A DNA stretch of 64,000 bases from 14-2 sp963628035 (lineage in GTDB: Bacteria; Bacillota; Clostridia; Lachnospirales; Lachnospiraceae): assembly GCA_963628035.1 (NCBI GenBank), contig CAVGED010000123.1:1-64000 (forward strand), given 5' to 3'. Shown here in pieces: positions 51,159 to 60,084 of this stretch. The position numbers were made by a program, and so were the translations under genes. Position 1 is the stretch's first letter. Every line of letters starts with the position of its first letter. The notes beneath the pieces are model-generated. The model searched no databases, had not been told where the DNA came from, and was given only the letters and a program-made list of their open reading frames with translations.

Positions 51159-52244
51159 TCAAGGGGTATCGGTAAATCCATAATCCTTGCGCTCCTTAAA
51201 AATAATCGTCTTCTGAATCCGGTAGTTTACCAGGAACAGGCAGGTATCCACCACTACTTTTACAAATACTTCATCCAGCGGAAGAAGTCTGGTAAATATA
51301 TAGACCAGACCTGCGGAAGCCGCACACTGGACTACACACAATATCAAATAAGAAATTCCTGTTTTGGCATAGGATTTCCCGCTTTTAAAAACAACATTCC
51401 GATTCATAATAAAATTATATGTACCGGAGATCACCCTTGCCGCCACAGTAGAAACCGGAATACTCCACGGTTGTTCAAGAAACAGGAGCTTCGTTCCCAG
51501 TGCAAACAACAAAATATCCACAAGGAAAGAACTCAAGGATATCAGGAGATATCGGAAAAAAGTACCGAACAGCAGCCGATAAATCCGAAAAGAATCCTTT
51601 ATGGGATGAAAATGTGTCCCTTGATTATCATCATAGTACACGGTATCAATCGTTATCTCCTCGAATCCTGCCTTCTTTCCGACCTCGATCAGCACAGCAG
51701 TCTCATATTCAAACCGGTCTCCCGGTATGGAAAGACTCAGATCAATAAGGGAATTGGGAATTCCCCGAAGTCCGGTCTGCGTGTCGGAAATTGACAGCCC
51801 CAGAAGTATCCGGAAGAAAAAACTGGTAAGCTTATTTCCGATACGGCTCTTCGTTGGTACACCCGCTTCATCAAAATCACGAACGCCCAGAATCAGTTTA
51901 TCTGTTCCCATAGTCAGCCGGTCACTGATCTTCATCACGTCTTTACAAAGATGCTGTCCATCTGAATCTGCTGTAATTACTCCACAATACTCGTCAAAAT
52001 TAAAATTCTTCTTATAATATTCCATTCCGGTACGCAACGCTTTGCCCTTGCCCATATTTTTCTCATGGGTCAGAACCGTCACCTGCGGATGAACTCCAAT
52101 CTCATTAAATATATCTTTTGAAGCGCTGCCGTCATCCACCACAAGAATATCCGTAAATCCAGATGACAATAATTCTGTAATATAGTCCTTAAATTTTTCC
52201 GGCGGATCCAATGCCGGAATAAGAATTACACATTTATTCTTCAT
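51159..52244 (-). CDS. GT2-GtrA fusion glycosyltransferase
   Basis: Residues 1-215 are a GT-A domain of the dolichol-phosphate glucosyltransferase type (VILIPALDPPEKF, VVDDGSASKD, TADSDGQH with the DXD-like site). Residues about 225-350 are a four-helix GtrA domain, including FGTFFRYLLISLSSFLVDIL. Fusion of transferase and putative lipid-sugar flippase couples loading of undecaprenyl phosphate with its movement. The activated sugar is unknown. It is the most downstream gene of the second glycan block. Confidence 0.85.
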   Translation of the reverse strand: MKNKCVILIPALDPPEKFKDYITELLSSGFTDILVVDDGSASKDIFNEIGVHPQVTVLTHEKNMGKGKALRTGMEYYKKNFNFDEYCGVITADSDGQHLCKDVMKISDRLTMGTDKLILGVRDFDEAGVPTKSRIGNKLTSFFFRILLGLSISDTQTGLRGIPNSLIDLSLSIPGDRFEYETAVLIEVGKKAGFEEITIDTVYYDDNQGTHFHPIKDSFRIYRLLFGTFFRYLLISLSSFLVDILLFALGTKLLFLEQPWSIPVSTVAARVISGTYNFIMNRNVVFKSGKSYAKTGISYLILCVVQCAASAGLVYIFTRLLPLDEVFVKVVVDTCLFLVNYRIQKTIIFKERKDYGFTDTP

Positions 52245-52264
52245 AGGTAAAAACTCCTTTTCGC

Positions 52265-54112
52265 TTATTTTCTGTATAACAAATATTGTTCACTTTCTTC
52301 CCGAATCTGCCATCCGTCCTGGCTAAGATAACCGCCCAAATTCTCATTGCCGCTTTGAATTATCACATAATCTACCTGATACTTTGCAAGCAGTTCTGAT
52401 ACCCCGGACAGATTCTGTTCCACCCCATTTACAATATTCATAAGATATATCCTGTCCGCAGCCTGCTCCTCCTCGCCTCGATACTGAAACAAGTCCAGGA
52501 TATACTGATAGCGCGAAAAGATCAGTTCCATATCCGTATATTTTTGGCGCAGTGTAGTTGAAAAGGCATCACATCCCAGTACCTTTGCCCCCGGATTTTC
52601 GGATAAGATCAGCTTCCCAAAAGTGACCGCTTCATCCGGCATCTTCTCCACATTGTTGCTTACGATAAATCCGTTTTCCTCTGAAAACATCCAACGCCCC
52701 GGAACAGCGCAGAGCAGTAGCGCCGCCGCCAGATACAAATATCGTGCAAATTTTCTTTTCATAACTTTTTCATACAATATGATCAAGGCTATCGCGATCC
52801 CCTGTCCCACCGGAATCAACCAAAATACCCGCCAGTAGGATGGCGTCATGGTAATCTTTTCAGCTATCACCCTACCCATCCAGGGATTCCAGATCCCCAA
52901 CAGTAAAGCCAATGGCGTATATATAATATAAATCTTTTCCAGCTTATTCCCCCAGGCAATAATCACGACAACTGCAACAGCGAAGAAAAGCAAATATAAT
53001 TTACCACTTCCCCAGAACCTTAAAAATGTATCCTTCACAAAAGTTTCCGTGGTTACAGATGCCGCCTCCATCTGACCGCTAAATTTGCTGGTTCGAAGAA
53101 AGATCAAAACCGTAAATAATGCAACCTCCAAAACCGCCGGTATGCTGTGCAGCAGATATTTGGCCTCCCGCCGTACACAGGATATCGCTATCAGCATAAA
53201 GAAAAGCTGAAACCCCATCACGTACATGCTTGTCGGGTTTAATGCAATACCGGCTGACATACAGATCAACAGCTCCAACCAAAGGAAACGCCTTCGCTTT
53301 TCCGCATTCTCCAGAATCAAGGCTATCATGACAGGTAACGCAATATTCAAATATACCGCTTTTCCCTGCCACAAACGCGAGAGCAGAAAGCTTCCTTCCG
53401 AATACACGGCGTACCCGCCAAACAAATGAAAAACCGTCATCAGTACATAAAACAACGCTGCCTTCCCGGAATCTCCTTTCGTTACGACCCTGCCAAGCAG
53501 AAGATATGCAGAAGCCGATAATATGAGAAGTACAGGCAAACAGACTGTATGCATCATCGTTACCGCTTCCACACGAAATACACGGCACAGAACTGCCATG
53601 AATGCCTCCCATATCTGGAAATCATACATCGGAACCGTACCCAGCTCTTCTATCCCAAAGCTACTGTCATAAGGATTCAATCGGCCACTCTCTGCGAACA
53701 GCGCCACATTGCTGACATAAAAGGAATCATCTGCATCTGAACGATAAACAGCCATCGTTATCAAGATCAGAAATACTGTCACCACCAAAACCGGTATGAT
53801 CCCCCGGTCAAACTTATACTTTGGTCGACAGCTTAATGTCTTCCTTCTAACTGCCAGAATCATAAAACACAAAGTAATTGCCAAAACAAGCACTGCAAAC
53901 CAATTTCTCTTCCACTGAAAAGCAACAAAATACCAGCCCAAAAATTCTACCAGTCCGATCAGTGCAACAAAGCCCACAGCAAAATATTCATATGCGTTTA
54001 AATTCGATAACCCAAATGACTTTATTACGCTGCCAATGACAAATGTAACCGCCAATACGATTACAGTAAAAAATATCCAGCTTATTATAAGCCCCAGTGT
54101 CAAGCCTGCCAT
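52265..54112 (-). CDS. DUF6077-like polytopic membrane protein
   Basis: The 615-residue protein has about 13 membrane helices and a C-terminal soluble part (about 500-615) containing LGCDAFSTTLRQKYTDM and DYVIIQSGNENLGG. A conserved YRSDADDSFYVSN lies in the first large outer loop, where GT-C enzymes keep their catalytic Asp. DUF6077 proteins occur in clostridial glycan loci; the reaction is unknown. It is 4 bp from the stop-start region of the neighbouring fusion gene, so cotranscription is likely. Confidence 0.72.
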   Translation of the reverse strand: MAGLTLGLIISWIFFTVIVLAVTFVIGSVIKSFGLSNLNAYEYFAVGFVALIGLVEFLGWYFVAFQWKRNWFAVLVLAITLCFMILAVRRKTLSCRPKYKFDRGIIPVLVVTVFLILITMAVYRSDADDSFYVSNVALFAESGRLNPYDSSFGIEELGTVPMYDFQIWEAFMAVLCRVFRVEAVTMMHTVCLPVLLILSASAYLLLGRVVTKGDSGKAALFYVLMTVFHLFGGYAVYSEGSFLLSRLWQGKAVYLNIALPVMIALILENAEKRRRFLWLELLICMSAGIALNPTSMYVMGFQLFFMLIAISCVRREAKYLLHSIPAVLEVALFTVLIFLRTSKFSGQMEAASVTTETFVKDTFLRFWGSGKLYLLFFAVAVVVIIAWGNKLEKIYIIYTPLALLLGIWNPWMGRVIAEKITMTPSYWRVFWLIPVGQGIAIALIILYEKVMKRKFARYLYLAAALLLCAVPGRWMFSEENGFIVSNNVEKMPDEAVTFGKLILSENPGAKVLGCDAFSTTLRQKYTDMELIFSRYQYILDLFQYRGEEEQAADRIYLMNIVNGVEQNLSGVSELLAKYQVDYVIIQSGNENLGGYLSQDGWQIREESEQYLLYRK

Positions 54113-54115
54113 TTT

Positions 54116-55957
54116 TTATCTCCTTGTCTCTTTCACTTCTCCATACGCCTTCAGATATTTCACCAATTTGCCGTTCTCCTTCTTTCTGCGGACAGCCAGG
54201 CGGATATACTCCCTGCCGTTATGAATCTTCGGTGTAAGATCCTTAATAAAGATATCGTGCTGCAAGAGATAACAGGACAATCCACGGCTTGTTTTGCCGC
54301 CTGTCACCTCACACATAATATAATTTGCCTGGGATGGGATCGGTCGAAGGTACGGTATCCTTTCCAGTTGTTCCATCAACTCTGTCCGCCGACGCCTGAT
54401 CTTTTCCAGACTTGTCACATAATCACTCTTATACTTCTCTGCGATCTGCATATAAAACTCACCAAAGGAGTTGATATTCCAGATGGCAGCCTTGGACTTG
54501 ATATTCTGAATCATTCCGGTATCCCCGCTAACCAATACCCCCAATCTGGCACCCGGAATCCCAAAGGACTTTGAAATACTCTTGACAATGAACAGCCCTT
54601 CTGGGTACTCAGCTATCATCTCTCTTGAAATAGCCGTCAGATCCTCAAGTGACTCCCCTGTATCTGCAAAATCCACGAAGCTCTCGTCCAGAATCAGATT
54701 TATTTCCTGTTCCCGGCACCAATGGATCAACCGCAGGATTCCCTGTCGGCCGATATAATTTCCGCTGGGATTGTCTGGATTGATCAGCACCAGCATTGCA
54801 ATTTCCTTGTCTTTAAAGAACTCGATAATGTCCGTTTCCGTGTAGGTGAAATCCTCATTATCAACCATCATATAAACGCTCTTATCCCTCTTATAACGGT
54901 TCGGGTATTCTTCAAAAGTCGGACGAATGAACCCCACCTTTCCATTTTCAAAGGACATCAGTATATTGATCAGTTCTGCTGCGCCGTTTCCAATGACAAT
55001 ATTTTCCTGCTTCACGCCAAAATACTTTCCCGCCAGCAGGCTGTTGACACGCATACCGGAAGGATACTGGGTCAGCAGCGTCTCAAAATCTGACTTCATC
55101 TCCCCGATCATCCGCTTGGATGGGTAATAGGGGTTCACCAGATAGCAGAAATCCAGCAGCTTCGGATACCGCCAGTACCCACCGTACCTAGAGGCGATCG
55201 CATCATACTTTTCCTCCGCACTGTCCGCAAACAATGATTCCGCGATATCCAAATCCTGGATATCATCAATCTCATACCACACCTGACCGTTCAGCCGCTT
55301 TGCGCGGATCTCCTTCGTTTCCAGCATTGCAATGAGCTTAATGACAGACTCATAGTATTCATTGTTCCCCATAGCCTTGGCATAAGCCTCCAGGAATGGA
55401 ATGTAAGTGCTGGTGGAGAATTCCCGGCTAAACTTATAGATGTTGACCGTCTTATAATAGCTTGCCCGCCGATCATACTTTAAATGCTTGCCCGGTATAA
55501 AATCGACAATGCAATCCTCTTCATCCAACACCATGCAGGTTCCGTCCATCCAGCTCTCATACTTGTCCACCAACGCAAGATTCCTGCGGGGATCCTCCAG
55601 GAGAAGATCGATCAATGACTCCTCAAAGACAAGATCCGACTCCAGCAGGAGTGTATCCTCCTCCATCAGGCATTCCTTGGCCAATGCAAGGGAATAGATA
55701 TTGTTCGTTTTATCATATATCGGATTATCAATGTACGTTATCGGTGTACTGATATGGAGAGAATCCACATAATCCATCAGCGCCTGTCCACGATAACCCA
55801 CCACGATCACCACACGTGACAACCCCTTCCGATCCAGGATACGCAGTGTCCGCTCAATAATCGTCGTACCGTTTACCTTCACCATACACTTCGTATTTCC
55901 GGCCGTCAGTTCCTTCAGTCTCTTCCCCATTCCTGCTGCTAAAATAATTGCCTGCAT
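54116..55957 (-). CDS. LicC-like cytidylyltransferase fused to a CobD-like PLP enzyme
   Basis: Two enzymes in one 613-residue chain. Residues 1-235 are a nucleotidyltransferase: AIILAAGMGKRLKELT (nucleotide loop), KTNNIYSLALAK and WYEIDDIQDLDIAE are features of phosphocholine cytidylyltransferase LicC. Residues about 250-610 are an aspartate-aminotransferase-fold PLP enzyme with ILDESFVDFAD and SKSFGIPGARLGVL (catalytic Lys). DES-FVDF is closer to CobD threonine/serine-phosphate decarboxylases than to HisC (DEAY). I infer that the PLP half makes an amino-alcohol phosphate which the first half converts to a CDP derivative. The ATG at 55957 is at the start of the LicC motif. Confidence 0.82.
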   Translation of the reverse strand: MQAIILAAGMGKRLKELTAGNTKCMVKVNGTTIIERTLRILDRKGLSRVVIVVGYRGQALMDYVDSLHISTPITYIDNPIYDKTNNIYSLALAKECLMEEDTLLLESDLVFEESLIDLLLEDPRRNLALVDKYESWMDGTCMVLDEEDCIVDFIPGKHLKYDRRASYYKTVNIYKFSREFSTSTYIPFLEAYAKAMGNNEYYESVIKLIAMLETKEIRAKRLNGQVWYEIDDIQDLDIAESLFADSAEEKYDAIASRYGGYWRYPKLLDFCYLVNPYYPSKRMIGEMKSDFETLLTQYPSGMRVNSLLAGKYFGVKQENIVIGNGAAELINILMSFENGKVGFIRPTFEEYPNRYKRDKSVYMMVDNEDFTYTETDIIEFFKDKEIAMLVLINPDNPSGNYIGRQGILRLIHWCREQEINLILDESFVDFADTGESLEDLTAISREMIAEYPEGLFIVKSISKSFGIPGARLGVLVSGDTGMIQNIKSKAAIWNINSFGEFYMQIAEKYKSDYVTSLEKIRRRRTELMEQLERIPYLRPIPSQANYIMCEVTGGKTSRGLSCYLLQHDIFIKDLTPKIHNGREYIRLAVRRKKENGKLVKYLKAYGEVKETRR

Positions 55958-55959
55958 AC

Positions 55960-56313
55960 TTATTCTTCCCCTTTCCATTCCGGATCGTCCTTTACGAAAA
56001 ACTCATCCGATTCCACTTCTTTGTTACGATTCTCATCGATTCCAAACCTGTCGCTAAGCTTCCTTTTCGCTCTCCGCCAATAGATTCCGGCCACAGCCCC
56101 GATCGCCACGGCGACACCAGCCACTGCCTGAATCACGTAGGTGAGCACCGAAGGATCAATATAAGCCTGCGCCGTAACGCCCCAAAACAGCATGAAGCAT
56201 AAAACACCGTATGATATTCCAAGCATAGATGCCATACATTTTATTACAGGCTTCTTCCTTCCTGCAATCCTTCTTTTATCGTAAGTCCTCTGTATGCCCC
56301 TGAACTGTCGCAT
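55960..56313 (-). CDS. Small membrane protein with YIDP motif
   Basis: The 117-residue protein has a basic N-terminus, a membrane helix (about 30-48), AYIDPSVLTYVIQAVAG leading into a second helix, a RRAKRKL stop-transfer patch and an acidic C-terminal tail. Small proteins with an A-YIDP-G-x-S motif occur beside sulfatase or phosphodiesterase-like genes in glycan loci; the function is unknown. The start at 56313 has GGAGG 9 nt upstream and lies 5 bp after the stop of the large fusion gene; longer upstream frames run inside that gene. Confidence 0.7.
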   Translation of the reverse strand: MRQFRGIQRTYDKRRIAGRKKPVIKCMASMLGISYGVLCFMLFWGVTAQAYIDPSVLTYVIQAVAGVAVAIGAVAGIYWRRAKRKLSDRFGIDENRNKEVESDEFFVKDDPEWKGEE

Positions 56314-56317
56314 CTCT

Positions 56318-59300
56318 TCACTCCTCCGCATCTTTTCCGGCACATGCCTTCCGCTGGCGCACCTTTTCCTGCAACTGCGCAATAATATACCGTGCCCCGA
56401 CACGCGCGCTGCCGCCAAGATTATATACATACTCGTCCACAAACGCTCCGATCTTAACTGCATATCTGTCCTTCTCTCCAAGAAGCGTGTCCACCGCCAC
56501 TGCAAGCCGGTCCAGCTGATCCAGATTCAGAGAACATCCAATCTCATCACGCAGCAGAATATTTAACGGGACGGTATCGATCCGATCATACTCCGGATTC
56601 ATGACCTTCATGGGAGTATTGATAAACAGCACCGGCTTCTTCGTAGTGTAGGCATACTCATACGCAATACCGGACCAGTCTGTGATCATCAGATCTGCCT
56701 CAAACACCGTACTGTTGGAGGAAAAATCGGTCTGAATCTCAATATCTGGATTCTCCGCGTAACGTTGCTTTAAGCTCTCCATCTTCTCCTTCTTATGACG
56801 CACATGCTGAGGATGCGGCCGCACCGTCACGTAATAGCCCTTTCCCGCAAGCGCATCCAGAATCTCCGTAAGGCAACTGTCCACGATGTTGTCCGGCTGC
56901 CAGGAGGGGGCGATCAATATGTGCTTTCTGTCATGTTCCTCCTTCGGCAGCTGTTCATAGTCTGCACGCATCTCGTCCAGAAGTGTATAGCCCCACTCCA
57001 CCAGATTCTTTTTCGGACTCTGATACAATTCCTCTGTCTTGGCAATCTCTTCCTTCTGATGCTTTCCAACGCAGAATACCGTATCGTAATGATCCATGGA
57101 ATGGATCCGCATGGTCAGATTCAGGCTGTCCATTCCGTGGGGAATGTAGATATACTCCATATCCTTTCGCACATAACTCCGCTTAATATGGTAATTCTCC
57201 AGGTCCGGCATAGTCATCACCACAATATCAGCTTCCAGCTTCATCATCAGAGTAATCAGGCGCTTTTCACCGATATAATAGGCTCGAATCGCAGGCTCTT
57301 TTTCACTCAGCGCAAAGATCGGATCCTTTGGATCGCTGGTGACATAATGAATCGTCAAGCTGGTATATTGAAGCAGATATTCAATGATTCCCTTATAATA
57401 CTTGTAAAATCCGCCGCTCTCGGAATAGAACACCAGGTGTTTGTTGACAACATTGAAGAAACGCTTGTAATCCTCCCGCTCCCGCTTCGCATCGGGATCG
57501 CCAAAGCGTTTCCGCTTCTCTGTACCAATACTTCCAAGCTCCGCCAGTTCCTTCTTGCTGGCCTCCAGTCGTTCATAATCCACATACTTTTTTGGATTGA
57601 TCACCCAGTTTAACAGATACAGCTGCACAATAGCCAGCAGGTTGCTTGCCACCCAGTAGAGTGCCACGCCAACGGATACAAACCACCCCAGATACAGCGA
57701 AAGTCCCACTGACAATAACAATGTTCCATACTTATTCCACTTGGACTGCTCCGACTGCAGCACATTGCTGGCATTCTGCGCCACACACATGAGCCAGGCG
57801 GACAGCGCCGCAACTATCGGTGAGAGGATCAACCAGCCACCATTCTCACTGGGTACAAGGCTTAAGTTCACGCCAAGGAAATCCATGCTGATCTTCGGAT
57901 CATTCATTCCTGCCTTGATCACCGCGATCACCCCCATCAGCAGGAGTATCTGAATCACCAATGGGATCATGGAAGCAAGTGGATGATATTTTTTCTGCTT
58001 AAACAGCCTGGTCTGCCCCTCCGCAATAGCATCTTTGTCCCCGAAATACTTCACTTTCAGGAAATTGATGTCCGGTTGAAGTTCCACCATCTTAATAGAA
58101 TTCTTCTGCACCCATATGGAAACCGGCAGCAGCACAAGTTTGCTGATTAGGGTAAACAGAATGATCGCAAGTCCATAATTGCGACAAAGCGCGTAACACC
58201 AGTTCATGATCCATTCCAGGGGTGCATAGAGCCAGGACAGTCCTGCCCCGGAGGACGCCTCTCCGGAAGAATCTTCTTTGACGGTGTTCTTCTGATCATA
58301 TACGACCCCGGTGGGTTTCAGTGTAGTCAGATCCCATGCGTCTCCGATCTGGTAGTATTCCTCGATGTGGTCTTCCTTTAGCCATTCAAAATACAGATAT
58401 CTACGTTTCCGCTGCTCTCCTTCCTTCGCATCAAAAATCGCATCACCGGAACATCCCGTCAGCAGCCGGTCAAAAGCTTCTTGCAGATCTGTAAAGCTCA
58501 CCGGAGCATTGCTTACCTGCAGTTCATGTTTTTCATTGACACCCTTTACGAAAAAGATTGGATTCTGACGTTCCAGTGAAGCATTGGAGACAACGGTATC
58601 CGCATACCCATGATCCGCCATAACAATGATAACGGAATTATCATAGACATTTTCCTCTTTTAGCCGTTCCAGATAGTTTCTGGCGATGGTCATGCTGGCC
58701 TTCACATTATCGGTATAGGTCGCATTATCTATGAATTCCACATTTTCATCGTAGCGCAACGGCACATGTGCGCCCTCCACATGGATAAACTTAAAGATTT
58801 TTTGATCAGTGTGTGTTATCGGGGTTGCCAGCATATCCGGGTAGAAAGCATAATTGAGCCAATTATAAGTCTCATATCCCTCCGGTGCTTTCTGTAGCGC
58901 AGCGAAATAACTGGTGTCAAATATACAGAAGCGCTTCAGGTCAAACGGCGCATACTTTACTCCAACCAGCTTCAATTCTGCCTTCACAAATTCCCAATAA
59001 GAAACAATCTGTCCTTGCTTTGACAAAATATTGTCAAACCGATAGATACTTTCATCCTTAGCCGGCAGTTCCGCCTCATACATTCCCAACTTATAGCCAG
59101 ACTGCTCCAGCGTATCAAAGATCCTTGCCGTCTTATAAACATTGGCATTATAATCTTCAAAGGGCTGTTCATGTTCAAACCATTCCCCTGAAAAAATATA
59201 AGGGATGGCCATCTGTGTTGAAGAATATGCCCCCATCATATTTGGATAATAATTAAAATCCGAAAACATCTCCCTGTATTCCGGATATTGTTCCAGCAAT

Positions 59301-60013
59301 TCTGTCATATTCCTTGCATCCACAGCATCCAACAACAAAATAATAAAATTCTGATCGTCCGACATCTCATACAGATCGTGAGTCGTTACCTGCATCTGTT
59401 TCTTCTCTAAGCCATCATTGCGAATGCAAAGCGATACAAGTGTCACAGACAGCACCAGTACGATACAAGAGGACACGATTTTCACCAGATGATAAAACTT
59501 CTCCATATGTAAAAAATGTATCAGCAGGAGTACAACAGCCATCGCTGTCAAGCAGACAATCACACTCTTTATCCGTTCTCCTCCATACTGGCTCCAGTCA
59601 AACGCAGTCCCATCCAATGATGGAAGATTCTTTATGAGAAAATTTCCCTGTATGTAGACAGCAAGAAACACAACGAATCCTGCTGCAAGTCCCACCTGAT
59701 ACAATCTTTCATGAATAAGGCACAAAATAAAAAAAACAAAGCTTCCAGCTACAGCCATAACCAGAAATACCAACAACATGATCGATCCAAGCCTATAAAA
59801 GTCAAACCAGAATTCCTTCTTGTTGGCAAAATACAATTCCAGCGGTGCATACAAGAACAACATAAAGGAAATTGCAGCAGAAAGGATTACGCCAGCCAGC
59901 ACTGGCTTTAATGTTCTTTTTCTCTGCCTAGAAACTTCTGTGTTTAACTGCGAGGATCCTTTTCCTTCTTTCACAAAGTTATGACATTTTCCCGTTCGTA
60001 CACGTGATCTCAT
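56318..60013 (-). CDS. Sulfatase-like / YidC / CDP-glycerol glycerophosphotransferase triple fusion
   Basis: About 1230 residues with three parts. The first ~230 hold five membrane helices, then an extracytoplasmic alkaline-phosphatase-superfamily domain (about 225-560) with ILLLDAVDA, the nucleophile region SSTQMAIPYI, FIHVEGAHVPLR and MADHGYAD. The middle (about 610-830) is a YidC/Oxa1 insertase core with five helices (NYGLAIILFTLISKLVLLP, in part). The last part (about 870-1220) is a TagB/TagF-like transferase: YIPHGMDS, LIAPSWQPDN, VRPHPQHVR, TDWSGIAYEYA. Alternative GTG start at 60091 overlaps the previous stop but has no spaced ribosome site. The combination implies a membrane machine for a phospho-polymer; the role of YidC here is unknown. 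Confidence 0.85.
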   Translation of the reverse strand: MRSRVRTGKCHNFVKEGKGSSQLNTEVSRQRKRTLKPVLAGVILSAAISFMLFLYAPLELYFANKKEFWFDFYRLGSIMLLVFLVMAVAGSFVFFILCLIHERLYQVGLAAGFVVFLAVYIQGNFLIKNLPSLDGTAFDWSQYGGERIKSVIVCLTAMAVVLLLIHFLHMEKFYHLVKIVSSCIVLVLSVTLVSLCIRNDGLEKKQMQVTTHDLYEMSDDQNFIILLLDAVDARNMTELLEQYPEYREMFSDFNYYPNMMGAYSSTQMAIPYIFSGEWFEHEQPFEDYNANVYKTARIFDTLEQSGYKLGMYEAELPAKDESIYRFDNILSKQGQIVSYWEFVKAELKLVGVKYAPFDLKRFCIFDTSYFAALQKAPEGYETYNWLNYAFYPDMLATPITHTDQKIFKFIHVEGAHVPLRYDENVEFIDNATYTDNVKASMTIARNYLERLKEENVYDNSVIIVMADHGYADTVVSNASLERQNPIFFVKGVNEKHELQVSNAPVSFTDLQEAFDRLLTGCSGDAIFDAKEGEQRKRRYLYFEWLKEDHIEEYYQIGDAWDLTTLKPTGVVYDQKNTVKEDSSGEASSGAGLSWLYAPLEWIMNWCYALCRNYGLAIILFTLISKLVLLPVSIWVQKNSIKMVELQPDINFLKVKYFGDKDAIAEGQTRLFKQKKYHPLASMIPLVIQILLLMGVIAVIKAGMNDPKISMDFLGVNLSLVPSENGGWLILSPIVAALSAWLMCVAQNASNVLQSEQSKWNKYGTLLLSVGLSLYLGWFVSVGVALYWVASNLLAIVQLYLLNWVINPKKYVDYERLEASKKELAELGSIGTEKRKRFGDPDAKREREDYKRFFNVVNKHLVFYSESGGFYKYYKGIIEYLLQYTSLTIHYVTSDPKDPIFALSEKEPAIRAYYIGEKRLITLMMKLEADIVVMTMPDLENYHIKRSYVRKDMEYIYIPHGMDSLNLTMRIHSMDHYDTVFCVGKHQKEEIAKTEELYQSPKKNLVEWGYTLLDEMRADYEQLPKEEHDRKHILIAPSWQPDNIVDSCLTEILDALAGKGYYVTVRPHPQHVRHKKEKMESLKQRYAENPDIEIQTDFSSNSTVFEADLMITDWSGIAYEYAYTTKKPVLFINTPMKVMNPEYDRIDTVPLNILLRDEIGCSLNLDQLDRLAVAVDTLLGEKDRYAVKIGAFVDEYVYNLGGSARVGARYIIAQLQEKVRQRKACAGKDAEE

Positions 60014-60084
60014 ACAACAATCTCTCTTTCCGAAATACTTGCCATTCAAAGCCTTCACCGGCCAACTTCGATTATCTGTTTTTC

